Origin: Tubiluchus corallicola
Lineage: Eukaryota; Priapulida; Priapulimorpha; Priapulimorphida; Tubiluchidae
Assembly: GCA_030141605.1 (NCBI GenBank)
Contig: JAQGDQ010000008.1
Coordinates: 262,501 to 322,500 of the forward strand
Length of the DNA: 60,000 nucleotides
Direction: 5' to 3'
The notes under the pieces are model-generated. The model did no database searches. It was not told the origin of the DNA and saw only the letters and a list, made by a program, of their open reading frames with translations. How positions within the stretch are numbered: the stretch's first letter is position 1; the number at the start of each line of letters is the position of its first letter. The translations under genes were made by a program, and so were the position numbers. Of the stretch, positions 26,101-37,100 are shown one piece after another.

Positions 26101-26939
26101 AACTTGCCAAACACGCAACTCGGCCAGTCCGAGGCCTTTATCACCTTAGCCATTCTGGTATTGTACTTCTCGATGTATTTATGAAGAGAGAAGGCTAGGA
26201 ATAAGGGAATCCACGTTCCGATTATTACTGGCATGGACTTACAAAGCACAAGTATAAAATTAACCACAAAGATACAATTGTCAGGTATCTTGTTAAAAAA
26301 GTCTTTGCGTTTATAAGGAAACAAGTTAGCTTCTGAATGATTATTATAACGCTGAGGTTCCTTTAAAAATGTGTAGAGAAAATTGAACAACACCAACGCT
26401 AAGATAACAGATGTATAGATGACAACTCGTAATCCAGAAAATTTTGAGCCTATTGACAGGCAAGGCGACATTCTGTCATGAGCCAAGTTCCATTTTTCAA
26501 GGTATGCCTTCATCTTTGGAACTCTTGTCATGATGAGTATGAAGTAGACGAATGCTTCCATGTTTCCAATGTACGATTCAGAAAGGTCCATTATGTAATC
26601 GTCAGTGATGTTCATAGTAGTTATGGCTCTGTGAAAAAAATAAGCGTTGACTCGAATGAATGAACCGGTAATTGATGCCGCAATTAGTGCTGTGTATAAT
26701 AAAATAAGAACTCTCTTCCATGTGACAGTTTTGGCAGAGTTGTCCAACGAGACTGGCAACATACCAGTGATTCTCATTAACGTTGTCAAAGGACGAAACA
26801 CGGTTGCAGCATTTGGACACTTGCATTCTGGTTTCCTTTTTACTACCACACTTTTCACGCTTGCTACAGATACGGTAGACACGTTCCTTTTGAGGGCGCG
26901 CATGTCAAAGGAAATTCCACAAGCTGAATCCTTAAACAT
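19825..26939 (-). CDS. Gustatory-receptor-like seven-TM chemoreceptor (GRL), multi-exon
   Basis: Probable seven-helix ligand-gated membrane receptor of the insect Gr/animal GRL family; the ligand is unknown. Exon 1 (26939-25863, 359 codons) starts at ATG. It carries [16 protein letters not shown], typical of the Gr N-terminus, and six hydrophobic segments at about residues 76-95, 124-140, 170-192, 222-252, 299-320 and 328-352. It ends at VHEE|GTGAGC. Later exons are 21028-20960 (23 codons), a tentative 20826-20736, and 19881-19825, which encodes SYIIILVQF, the family's TM7 signature (TY..L.QF), then stop. Exons 1, 2 and 4 are phase 0. The 2-to-3 junction does not close cleanly with the best donor. 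The 4.8-kb first intron carries transposons. Confidence 0.8.
20736..20826 (-). CDS. Tentative pre-TM7 exon of the GRL gene
   Basis: The minus-strand frame reads FISTLTRQP ... [13 protein letters not shown] and ends at a donor GCA|GTCAGT. That donor is phase 0 into the last exon, giving a continuous TM7 ([19 protein letters not shown]). This resembles the family pattern F..xL..xP...GxxxxT...L. The 5' boundary is uncertain: the acceptor AACAAG lacks a good pyrimidine tract and gives phase 2, whereas the preceding exon ends in phase 0. A weak alternative donor in that exon (GATAC|GTCTGA) would close the frame. Confidence 0.45.
20960..21028 (-). CDS. Small exon 2 of the GRL gene (TM6-TM7 loop)
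   Basis: A 69-nt exon after TTGTTTTTCAG and before TCTGAG|GTGATA, phase 0 at both ends. It encodes [19 protein letters not shown] followed by DTSE. Joined to exon 1 it gives [16 protein letters not shown], which fits the usual polar helical loop (VHE-x-x-x-L) between TM6 and TM7 in gustatory receptors. Confidence 0.6.
21792..21882. repeat. (GA)n microsatellite, downstream flank of a LINE fragment
   Basis: About 90 bp of pure GA. It borders the 3' side (minus-strand sense) of the reverse-transcriptase-derived fragment at 22.0-22.5 kb. Confidence 0.95.
21883..22479 (-). mobile_element. 5'-truncated non-LTR retrotransposon (LINE) 3' end
   Basis: The minus-strand open frame from about 22479 to 22045 encodes the C-terminal end of a non-LTR retrotransposon polyprotein. 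It ends in the family's zinc-knuckle-like CxxC...H...C motif ([20 protein letters not shown]). About 160 bp of 3' UTR-like sequence follows. The fragment is flanked on both sides by GA microsatellite, as if inserted into or templated by GA repeats. No reverse transcriptase or endonuclease domain remains. Confidence 0.75.
22480..22552. repeat. (GA)n microsatellite with a short (ATT)n, upstream flank of the LINE fragment
   Basis: GA repeat interrupted by GCGCGCAC, then a few ATT units. It is the other half of the GA pair enclosing the LINE fragment. Confidence 0.9.
22887..23122. repeat. Compound ATT/ATC/AGC trinucleotide microsatellite
   Basis: About 235 bp moving from TTG/TTA through alternating ATT and ATC blocks to seven or so AGC units. 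Long homopolymeric Ile, Met, Ser and Leu open frames here are artefacts. It abuts the 5' limit of the plus-strand LINE. Confidence 0.95.
23133..24003 (+). pseudogene. Broken LINE reverse-transcriptase frame
   Basis: Consecutive short frames separated by stops and frameshifts. The first is 23157-23417, containing [22 protein letters not shown], the early RT motif. The next is 23424-23693, [32 protein letters not shown] motif 2. Then come fragments leading to 23818-24003 ([20 protein letters not shown]...), the thumb/post-RT region. The segment that should hold the F/YADD catalytic site is absent, so an internal deletion is inferred. It cannot encode a working enzyme. Confidence 0.8.
24093..25061 (+). 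mobile_element. Non-autonomous pogo/Tigger-like DNA transposon, 969 bp
   Basis: Terminal inverted repeats of about 25 bp: left 24093-24117 starts CCGTAAAACGGGGTG, and right 25038-25061 is its complement with one T missing. A TA target duplication flanks it (24091-24092 and 25062-25063), as in Tc1/mariner-pogo elements. The sequence GTGAGTTCGCCAC occurs twice near the left end (24105, 24125). Its complement occurs three times toward the right end (about 24838, 24922, 25038). The interior holds a transposase remnant without a DDE domain. It sits inside the older LINE. Confidence 0.88.
24312..24798 (+). pseudogene. Pogo-like transposase remnant (CENP-B-type DNA-binding half only)
   Basis: It starts at ATG 24312. 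The first frame to 24560 contains a Psq/CENP-B N-terminal helix-turn-helix ([13 protein letters not shown] ... [19 protein letters not shown]). A frameshift near 24540-24560 moves to the overlapping frame, which continues [15 protein letters not shown]...[20 protein letters not shown], the CENPB-type second helical domain, to a stop at 24798. The DDE nuclease domain expected next is missing and the element's right end follows directly. Family assignment rests on these two DNA-binding motifs plus the TIR/TA structure. Confidence 0.82.
25064..25640 (+). pseudogene. C-terminal LINE frame downstream of the DNA transposon
   Basis: This resumes the LINE after the insertion. The frame from 25064 reads [17 protein letters not shown] and shifts by one base near 25300. 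It then gives [20 protein letters not shown] and a terminal frame [13 protein letters not shown], with a stop at 25591-25593. A 3' UTR-like stretch reaches about 25640. Confidence 0.65.
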
Positions 26940-29900
26940 CTAAGGTGCTGCACAAAAAAAATTTCGAAAGTTGTTTATACTGCTACGAGCTAACGCGTCT
27001 GAAAGCAACAGTACCTGTCTGCCGAAAAAATGCGCACCTAGAAATCTTTGTCCGGGATGTTCTGAAGTCTGGCTTCTTCGTCACTGTATTCTGCAGTCTG
27101 GCTTCATTAGATGCTCTGCTAGAGAGAATTGGGATTGTTTGCAAAAGGACGTCAGCCGCAAGCGCAAAGCCATTTACTGTATAAGTTACAGGTGAATTAA
27201 ATGCATTTTATCCCCTGTCGACTATCTGATACCATCAAGCATCAAACTCTGCCAGTAAACAGGATTTCAAGAAAGGCAGGTTTAATACACATGTTCATGG
27301 ACATTGTTTACCAACGATCCGTCAAGTGTATGTAATACTTACTACAGGTATACTCACGTGTACGTCAAGTATGACTTGGGTACTTACGACAGCTGTTGCT
27401 GTTTTCATCTGATAAAATGCGACTCAAAGCGTGTTAGCACGTAAAGGTCAAACTACATTCGAGAAAATTTTGGTTGTTTTAAAAAAATGGAGGTAAAATA
27501 ACAAAGTCAAATGAAGTTCACTTTATTTTCCAGAATGTCAATTGTCAACCATTTTTAAATAACTCATTGCCAGTTTGCGGTTACAAGATTTTCGTAAGAG
27601 AAATTTTTGTAATATGCAAATTTTGAAATTCAAAAAGAAATTATATCGTGTACTTCAAAAATGCGCCGAAATGCTAATTACGACATATTAAGAAGAATAT
27701 AATGGAATCGCTTGAAAACTGCCACACTGATGTTTGTGGCATCATTGTGCCACACAATACGCTTATTTATAAGCGCAAACAGATCGCTTAGATTTTTCTA
27801 AAGATCCAGAAGTTTTAAATCAACAAGTAAAAAAACTGATTGCCGGAAATATGTTGTACGTGACTATTATTAAAATTTACCGCAAGTGGACTATATGTCC
27901 ACATTTTTCGATGCAAACAGATGAGGTCAGTTCTTCCAGCAACTGATGCAGTGTCTTACTTCTTTACGGATATTTGCTCCAAGCACTCAACAATTTTTGT
28001 CTTTAATCCGATTGCATCAAACGGTTCTGTGTGGCCGTACATTGCATACTCTTTAAGGGAATTCCAAATACCGAAATCCACTCATGTTTTCTTGACAGTA
28101 AATCCTCAACAGACTAATAGCAGTGCTTTATTTTATGCGATGAAGACAATGTTGAAAAGTAGTTGATTTCTTTATTGTTTTGCTGCCATGTATTGAGTGC
28201 TTTATACTCCATAGACTTTTTTAAATTAAAAGAAATGACACGTAATTTTTACTGCTGTCACTTAAAATTAGAAAAATATAACAAAGGAATATGCAAATAA
28301 GTTTGAGGCGTGGTAGTTGTAGCATTCACTTGAAAATTATCATATAACAGACTAATCTAGCATTCACAAAGAAGAAATATCACAAAATTAGCTATGTAGT
28401 TTTTGTAGAAACTTCTTATACCTTTGACACAAATTGATAGAACCACGGTGCGTTGCTTTTCTTCAGTAGACAAATGACGTCATTGGTCTAGTGATTTTAC
28501 TAATTACACGAAGCGATTATCACATTTTATTACTAAATTTCTATAGAATTTTCGCGACAATTGGAATAAGTCAAACTTCTCAGAATTAACAGACATTGTT
28601 CTGGCGTTTTTTTTAAATGAAAAAGCTATAAACTTTAACTTGAACAGCCAAAAGCTAATCAACTGCAATACTATATTGCGAAATTTGAACTTTGCAGGAC
28701 GTTTGCTTCTAAAATTATCACAGTCTAAACTCAGCGCACTTTTTTCTACACTGAAGAACTGAACCAGTCTAATCGATATAACTACTTCCCACTTTGGGAT
28801 TGTCACTCCCACAAAAGTAGACTTTTTAAAACAACGCTTTTTTGAAAAAGTATGAGTAACTGGTTTTCGGAAATTAATTAGACCTACTTAATTAAGATTG
28901 CTTTTATTGAAATAGGCTGCCCTGAAACAAAACTTTATGCTTCCTATTGCGAACTAGCTTAGCATACAGGAAGCGGGTATCTAGTAGAGCCTAGTACTCG
29001 ATTTTAAAGTTTGTAACGAGGCCGGAAGCTGTTCATTATCAAGGACCAACCTTATCCTATAAGAAAACGCATTGAACTGGCAGAGGCCTCTTAGTCACAT
29101 TCGGCTATGCAATCTCCTTCACTTAGGTAAACAACCAGAATCAGCACGGCGAATGAAGTAAACCAGAGCAAGCGGCGAGCTGGCGCGCACCCATCCAATC
29201 ACTGAAATGAGCCTCGGCATCATTTCAAAATTTGGTTGCCAAGCGTAACCACGTTCCCCGCCCCTCAATGTTCAACATGGAATTTAGAATTAGAAAATTC
29301 AGCAGTGAAACTAAATTAAAGAAAATTGTTTAGCAAACAGATTCGGGTAAAACTGACATGTTTCTTTTGGCCTTTGCAATGAAAACTGAACTGTTACTTT
29401 ACGCAACATTTAACTGAAGTGTAATTATAATTCGCTAATGGCTGAAAACCATGGCTGATAATGCATCTAGACAAATAACATGACGTTAAGCACAATATTT
29501 GTACATCGCGCCAAGCTTTGCAAAGGCATGGGTAATTTTCGCCAGTCATCTGTTAATAACGGGCTAGCGCCGAGCGTTTTAACAGCTACATACACCTACA
29601 CCTGTTCCGTATGACAACGGTAACGATGTGGGCAGTTTATTTATAAGCTAACACAATTTTACTAAAGCAACTTGTAAATGTTCAAATGCAGTGAGAGACG
29701 CATCATTAATTTTAAATCGCACTAAAAGAACAGTGCAAGAAATATTACGAGCTTTAATGCACGTAATGCAATCATATTTCTTTGTAGTGGAAATAATCTC
29801 GAGTTCTGTATAATACATTGTTCTATATATTCAAGTTCTGTATTATTCTGTATATGCATGTCCATTTAAAGTAACATACACAACTGTAGATATTTGTATA

Positions 29901-31505
29901 AAAAGTTTCCGTTTAACGGTATAATATAGCACAATGAATACTATAGAAGTGATCTTGTTAAATTATCTTTATACGCTCTTATGCTTATTTACAAATTTTC
30001 AAGAATTATCAACACTTAGCAACAGAAACTGGGTGGGATAAATCCCCTGCAGTCTTCTCCTTATCCCACGCAGGCTGTGTTTTTCTAATGGTTGTTACGA
30101 TTGTCTACCACCGTGTTCCACCTTCGACTTCAGGTTTTTATTATATCAGTAATTGCTAAAATTAAAATTAAAATAAATATATAAGAATAAATTGTCGTGA
30201 GAGATCAAATCTAAAAACTGTATTGCTAAGTAGCAACAAATGCAAACTAAATGATCAAACCATCCTTTAAGTAATGATTCAATGTCAAATACACAGTAAA
30301 TTGGCATTGCTTCATCTATAACAACTTGTTTTAAAGCACGAAACTGCCTTAAAGTGCTCTTAGATGCCTCCAAAAGTACTCAAATGCAGTAACAATACAT
30401 GGACGGGCGTATCCCATTAGGAAAAACTTACTGCGCTCCCAAGACCTTTAGCTGCTTGTGTGGGCCCTTGGTTAAAATACCCCTCTCCAGTCAAAGACAC
30501 TCCCTCGTAAATATAATTATTGCCATTTTCTTCAAAATTAAATGAATTTGTACTAAAAATATAAATCTGTATAACTGCAGTGCAATGTTCTACAAAGAAC
30601 GCTCTTTACTTACACTAGGTAGAAACACTGAAACACAAAGTCTGTAAATATTGCTGTTCGGGAAACTACAAGTTAGACATCATAGTGACATCAATAATTA
30701 TTGTAAAATTACGAACTTTCTTTTAAGGAATTTCCAAAAGTAAACCTTTCTACTGTTTTAAATTTAATATCCAAATTTCCTAAAACTGTAAAAAAGAAAA
30801 TATTCTGGTCACAAATGGTTAGCACCAACCAATTGTCACTATATATTATAAACATACAGAAATTCGCACCCTCTTGTCTTACTTGTAATAAATTATAAGC
30901 GAAAATACATTAGAAAGTTTGAAAAATTCGATCCTGGTCCTTGTGATTGTAACACGTGAATTTCATCAACACTGGGTCTCGAACCCACGTCTGTCGCACT
31001 CCAATTTTATACCACATAGAAACTTCAATTATTTCAAGGAGCTGTTTTCCATAAGGAGGCCCCCAACATGCTCTATAGCACAGGAAATACACCAGTGAGC
31101 TTCCCGTATCCGAAATTCAGCTTGAGTCTCCACAGAGGGCTCCACGGCTGATTGGTGCTCATAAAGCACACGTTTCCACATAACTGTTTTTAATTATATC
31201 AACTAGTCTAGCTATAACTTTTCAGAAATATAAATAATTATGCAAATTTGGGCAAAATAAATAATGTATTAAACAGTAAATATTCTAGCAGAATTTGATG
31301 AACAGTGCTACCATTTTTTCAACAAATCAACATGCTTCCTTTGCTTTCTTTCTCATTGTTTTTTTCATGCTAAATTAGGGACAAATGCAAAGAAATTCAC
31401 ATTAAAATTAGAGATCCCTGAAGAAGTACATTTTTGAAAAAAGTCTGCTTCCATTTCCGATTTTCTGCGTTCACATCACTGCCAGCAGTAGCTCTCTTGC
31501 AAGAA
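26940..31505. other. Intergenic, no gene recognised
   Basis: Upstream of the receptor and downstream of the MS4A-like gene. There are several short frames without recognisable similarity. A GC-richer patch lies at 29.0-29.28 kb (listed separately). Around 30950-31010 a minus-strand GGGTTCGAGACCC resembles a Pol III B box, possibly a tRNA-SINE remnant, but I could not find a matching A box. Confidence 0.45.
29225..29270. promoter_or_regulatory. GC-box plus X-box-like motif in a GC-rich patch
   Basis: GTTGCCAAGCGTAACC at about 29235-29250 resembles an RFX X-box (GTNRCC, short spacer, RGYAAC) with one mismatch. Eight bases downstream is CCCCGCCCC, an Sp1-type GC box. The surrounding 200 bp are unusually GC-rich for this window. 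It may be a promoter or enhancer, but no gene start is evident on either side. The GRL start codon is 2.3 kb away on the minus strand. Confidence 0.2.
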
Positions 31506-32456
31506 CTACCTATCCTGCTTCTTTTGGCTGTATTCAACAGTTACGTGGGAATTCTGAGGACCATGATAATCAAAAGGTGGGTAAGCACCTTGGGCATAAC
31601 GACAATCAACAGGTGGCATACCTAATGGATGAGCACCACGTGGATTTGGTTTCTCTGTTTTGTTACTTCCGTAATAGCCAACACCTCCTGGTGGGTAATT
31701 AAGGTACGATACCTTCCATGGTGGTTGAATTTTTCGTGGACCATAGTAACCGCCAGATGGACAAGGTTCATGTGGGTACACATTGTTTGGGTAGATGGAT
31801 GTTGTCTGCACAACTGTATGGCCAGGAAGTGGCGGTGCGGCGTAGGAAACGTTCAATTCGGAGTCTCTATCACCAAAATGAAAGCATCGTTTCCTACAGC
31901 ACAGCCAAGCGCACCAACAGGCCACAATTGTCTCTATGAGAGCTACGGTGATCAGAAAGAAACTCAGGCCCTTGCGAAGCCAATTTCGTTCTTGCTTGCA
32001 GATCTCAAAGTCGTTAGACAAGCGTCCAAAACACAGAGCGTTCATAGAATTTGGCAGAGTTAGAAGAATCAACGGTATGCAAAGAATCGCCGAAAGAATG
32101 CACATGACTAACAAAATCCGAGTGAAAGTTTGAGTCTTCACTTCCGTTTTTCGTTGGCGACTTCCGGCGACACCAACAACACCTGTGGCAATGAAAACTA
32201 AGCCACACCATATTCCAACTCCAGTCAGAAGTACATAGGGCGAGTGTATACTCAGAAGAACTACCTCTGTAATAACACTACAGATACCAGCTATGATTTG
32301 AACAACACAAAGTCTCCAAGCTAAATGACCGTTGAACTCCTTCTTTGCCCGATTTCCGGCAGGTAACGGTAACCCGCGGTCATCTACTGGCACAACAGAA
32401 GTGTTTTGCCTTGGAAAGGAATGCAGTACTGCTGGACCAAGAATAACTGCAGCCAT
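31506..32456 (-). CDS. MS4A/CD20-like four-transmembrane protein, intronless
   Basis: 316 aa from the ATG at 32456. The frame is open slightly further upstream, but without an ATG. Four hydrophobic segments lie at about residues 48-70, 78-98, 114-134 and 164-187. The segment order and motifs (WRLCVVQIIAGICSV, TGVGIWCGLVFIATG) follow the MS4A/CD20-like tetraspanning family. Cysteines lie in the larger loop before TM4 and a CWCAWLCCRKRC cluster ends TM4, a likely palmitoylation site. The 115-residue tail is rich in Pro, Tyr and Gly (YPPFDYHG, YPPGGVGYYG). Known relatives traffic or signal at membranes; the role here is unknown. No intron interrupts the frame. Confidence 0.65.
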   Translation of the reverse strand: MAAVILGPAVLHSFPRQNTSVVPVDDRGLPLPAGNRAKKEFNGHLAWRLCVVQIIAGICSVITEVVLLSIHSPYVLLTGVGIWCGLVFIATGVVGVAGSRQRKTEVKTQTFTRILLVMCILSAILCIPLILLTLPNSMNALCFGRLSNDFEICKQERNWLRKGLSFFLITVALIETIVACWCAWLCCRKRCFHFGDRDSELNVSYAAPPLPGHTVVQTTSIYPNNVYPHEPCPSGGYYGPRKIQPPWKVSYLNYPPGGVGYYGSNKTEKPNPRGAHPLGMPPVDCRYAQGAYPPFDYHGPQNSHVTVEYSQKKQDR

Positions 32457-33990
32457 TTTTTGCGAAATTATGCAACACGCAGTATCAAACCTCGAATTTT
32501 TCAACTTTGTTATTTTCACATATATCCTAAACTAGCAGTTATCCCTTCGCAACGAATTTAATAGTTGTGTTGTTTAAAACAAACATCTAGCGTTTTCAAT
32601 TCATACTGCATGCAGTAATTCTATTTCAGTTTTCAGACACGGGAATTTGCTGTACACGGAGCTATTTCGAATCCCAAGCACAATATGGAATCTAACGTCT
32701 GAAAATAGCCCCAGGGTTTCTGGCGTGTGCAAATTCTTTACGCATGAATCGAACTCACTCGACTAACAGCGAAAGTGGGTTAGACTAAGATGTGTTCACG
32801 TTCAGCATTTTCATTCAAATGACTAGCATTCTATAGAAGTGGCTGCTTCTATACATACTAATGCATGAATACATTATACAGCTTTCGAAAGCATTTAAAA
32901 ATTCCACACTAATATTTCGTATCAAGCGTATAGTTTTTATACAGCGATACAGCGAATAATTGTACATTAGAAATTAAAAAATGCTCAATGATTAACAACA
33001 AATCTAACAATTTACTTCTCTAATAAAAATGAAAAATTGAGAACAAATTACGATTTGAACTCCAGACTTAGTCCACAACACACACTAGTTCTGCCAATGA
33101 GTACATGTAAGAAATTTTCAAATAACAATGAACATAACTAATGGCTTATGTCTTAAAAAGGCACGATGGAAAAGTGTGACTAACATTCAGCATTCGAACC
33201 AGAAACCTAAAACGAAAGTCTAACAGCTGCCAACTGGATGATCATAACCAACTGATAATAAATGTTTAGACTTTGCCTAACATATTCTCAGAACTGTTTC
33301 ACTTCATTTAGTACGAAACGGAACTGTGATTATCTATGCTTCCTTCTGTTACTTTATTTTCACCAGGAAGTTTACAACACAGATAACTTAATGTGATCTA
33401 TGGCTTCCTTGTGGCAATTACTCAACTTGGCTTCCCAGGTACATAACTAATTACCAGAAATTACACAGTCCTTCCATCGAAGACTTCCACTGCTTGTATT
33501 AAATACTAAAATAGAGCAGGCCTATTAAGGTGGCCACTTAAAAATGAAAAAAAATAAAATAATCAATGATCTTCCAATTTGGCATTGACGGAGACTATGT
33601 TGTTATTTATTTTTTATATGTCTTAACAATCACTGTCTTTGTCAGTTGACTTTGAAATTGTTGTAATAGTGCTGCATGTCTATTTTTAGGAAACTTGTTT
33701 TCTTGAACATTGATAATGCTTTACATACAGTAACAATGCAAGATTTTGTTAAATACAGTTGTAACTTAGTGTTGATTATTTAGACTGATGATGAGTTGAA
33801 TTAAAACCTGAAATGGCATACGGAGGTAATTACTAGCCAGCAGCGGCTGTTATTCCTAACAGTAACAGTATCGTTCAAATTTTATTAAAGTAAATACTCA
33901 TGTGGCAAGTGGACTCTATTAGGCAAAAAGCTTGGCCACTCGAAACAATATTTACAGTACTATACCAAAAGGGAGCATATAATCATGTTA
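32457..33990. other. Intergenic, no gene recognised
   Basis: AT-rich sequence between the MS4A-like start and the 3' end of the POGLUT2/3 gene. No coding or RNA gene is seen. Confidence 0.45.
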
Positions 33991-33998
33991 AAATTTAA

Positions 33999-34004
33999 TT
34001 TATT
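33999..34004 (-). terminator. Candidate poly(A) signal AATAAA for POGLUT2/3
   Basis: TTTATT on the plus strand (AATAAA on the minus), about 190 bp past the KDEL stop codon. Confidence 0.45.
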
Positions 34005-34193
34005 TACTTACAGGTTCACAAAAAATATGTAAAATCTACACAACAATGATTATCACAGCTCTATTCAGCACAACAAAATGTCTCATAAACACGATTGTAG
34101 CAGACAGTGAACATCATTTCTTCTACATAATCAAGGCAATAAAACTACAAATAATACAAACATTCGTAAAAAATGCCTCGATAAGTTACACTA

Positions 34194-37100
34194 CTACAGC
34201 TCGTCTTTCATAGAAAATTGTTTATCACAGTGGCAGGGCTCGCTTTCTTGGGGAACAAGTTCCATTTCTTCTGATATGGAGGGACTATGAAGCAAGCGTT
34301 TAGACCATTCCTATAACAAGAAAACGTTACAATAAATCTCCGTTCCTAGAAGATGTGTAAAGCCTAATAGGCATTTATAAAGTATTAAGGCACTGACACA
34401 CCACCAAATATTCAACTCAGAACCAACCCCTGAGAGCAAATTCTTACGGGCTTTGTAAAACAAACAAAACACTCAGATTTAACAACATCTTCTAGTAGTT
34501 CTGTTAAACTTGTATGCATGGTGTATTAACAAAATTGTAAATTCGCATATTTGAAACAAATTTGCTGAAATCCTGTTGTTATGTGCATTAGAGTTAAATC
34601 AACTGTAGCTGGAAGTGTGCCAGTGCTGATGAAAACCAACTACTCTCAAATTTTTGCTTGGTGAACTAAATAAATTTTTATTCACAACCTATGAAGAGAA
34701 AGACAATATCTTCAAAGCTTGTTAAATCTACAAAACTGACAAACCTTTCTCTTGTTCAAAGACACTTGAACACTAGTCATACTACCAATGCTAAACAGTT
34801 CACGAAGAAAGCTTTCTTATATGTTAGCATGAGGTGGTGTAAAAAACTGAAAAGTGCAAACTAAATAATTATAGCAAAGCTTTAAACTGGTTTATTTGTG
34901 TACCAACCTTAAATAAAACAGTATGATAGCAAAATACGTCATGAGGCAATAAGTTATTTCTAGCAAATTCTTGTGCATTTTGTGAGATTTCTTTAACCTG
35001 CAAATAACCAAAGGCACAAAATTACATTGTAATTACATTGCATTAAATAAAATATTAACCACAGGAAGTCCAACACAGATATCAAACCATTAAAGATAAG
35101 AAATAAAACAAACTTTCACAAAACTTGAAAAAACTACTTGACACTATTAATGTTCTATTTATTAATTATTTCACAATGTAATGGGACAATGCAAAAACAG
35201 TGTCTAGCCATGGGACAACAGGAAAAACAGTGTTTAGCCAAGGAACAACAGGAAAAACAGTGTCTAGCCATGGGGCAACAGGAAAAACCAGTGTCTAGCT
35301 ACGGAACAATGGAAAAAAGTGTCTAGTTATGGGGGAGTGGAAGGACAGGTCTAGCTACGGGTGGGTTGTCACTATGTACACGCTTCTACTCAAATGTACA
35401 TAAAAACTGTCGGTAATTGACTCAAATAGCTCCGCATAATTGACTCTATATTTTTCCTTCACATACTTAAAATAAGACATTTGTATGTGCCCAAAGGGCC
35501 TTTCCTACTTTTATGTCATCTTTGCTTCACTTTTGTGCACTATAATGTATGTAGAAACAATCATGTTAAGTACCATTTTGTTTGCAAGCATGTTTATCAT
35601 GCGCTAATAGGCTAACGTAGCAGTTTTGCTTTGAATCTGTTACCTGCTCGTCCACTGCAATTAATCTCGTTACCCAAGAATTTCTGGAAGCTAAACATTT
35701 TTAATCACTTGTCTAGCGGTTTCCTTTTGAAGCCTCATTGCAAATCACGCTTTCACGCTTAATCAGTTAACAGTCAAAGATGCAAGTACAGTAATCAGCC
35801 TGTATCAGACGAAATCACTTGCGAGGAAACAAGGTCACCACCAACTGCAGCTCAAATGCGCCCAAGTATTAAATGTTTTACGAAAATACATGCATCACAC
35901 AGCAACAGATTTTCAACATTTTTATAATTATGAGAACTTTGTGAGCCAACTTTTTCGCGAGAAAATGAAGCAGCGGACTTTGAAGGAACTTTTGTAATTT
36001 TTGCAAATAAACAGACTTGTGTGATTTAGAAAAGTACAGTTTTTAATATATTGCTAATTCACTTATATAAATTAATATTTTAAAATATATATTTTTGTAA
36101 ATTTTTACCTGCACAAAGGAATTTAGGCATTATTTCATTTCTAAAATTCATTAAAAACTTTTGCAGTGCATGCTAAGCTGATGACTCATACTTCCATACT
36201 AGTAATACTACACTCATCGGTTAATAGGTTCAGTCCGTTAATTGGGTCAAAACACTTCGGTCCCAAAGTGAGTCTATTAAGCAGTGCCTATTGTAATTGA
36301 ATATTATTATGCTATTAGTCCTTATTTTAAAATATGTAAATCTGTGAATTCTAATAAATTAAACTATAAATTTAAACATTACTTGCTGCTTGAGGTACTC
36401 AACATAGAGTGAACCTTATTCAACAAATGGAGCAATATTAATGTACTTGAATGCCATACAGTGTATTAAATATACAATGTAAAATGAAATACCTTTTCAT
36501 CATTGTTAGTCACCCAGTCCAACTGTTCCAGTAAGTCACTTAGATCATGCTTGAATGGAACATAATGCACAAATGCTTGCAACTGCTTATAAAAATATTC
36601 ATAGTACATGGAATCTTGTTTTAATACTACACTGTCGCCACCTAGCAAGTATGGAAACCGATATGCTGCAACTGTGCCATCAAGACTAATCTGATACTTG
36701 TACTGAAAATAAAATAAACAAACTAAGTTTAAGAATGATGTAAGCCTGTGCTAAACCTGTGCTAAAAAGTACCGGCAGCAGTTATAATAATACCTCTATA
36801 AATAATTTCTAGAAAGCTACTAGCCAAGCCATTGCTTTGCAATAAACATGTGAGCATTGTAATTACAGAAAAAGGCCAAATGTTATGCATAATGAACAAC
36901 TTGCAAGTGGTGAATGTTAATTGTTTAGCAGTTACAACATAAAAAATATTACTTTGTATAAAAACATAAAAACAAAGTCCAATTTCAAGCTGCAAAGGTT
37001 TCCCGAAATTATCTATTGCTTAATATTCTCTAAAACTTAGCTCCATAAAAAATTACCTGAAAGAAATCCATGAAAGACACATGCGGCACCTTTGGCCCAT

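Noticed and set aside
30940-31020. tRNA gene suggested by GGGTTCGAGACCC
   Set aside because: Only the B-box-like motif is present. No A box, anticodon arm or acceptor stem could be built.
33519-33930. Possible MITE with GCCTATTA-type ends
   Set aside because: The inverted similarity is short and patchy, and no target-site duplication is visible.
35138-35326. Repeat peptide frame ([10 protein letters not shown] units)
   Set aside because: It is antisense within a POGLUT2/3 intron and is explained by the 30-bp minisatellite.
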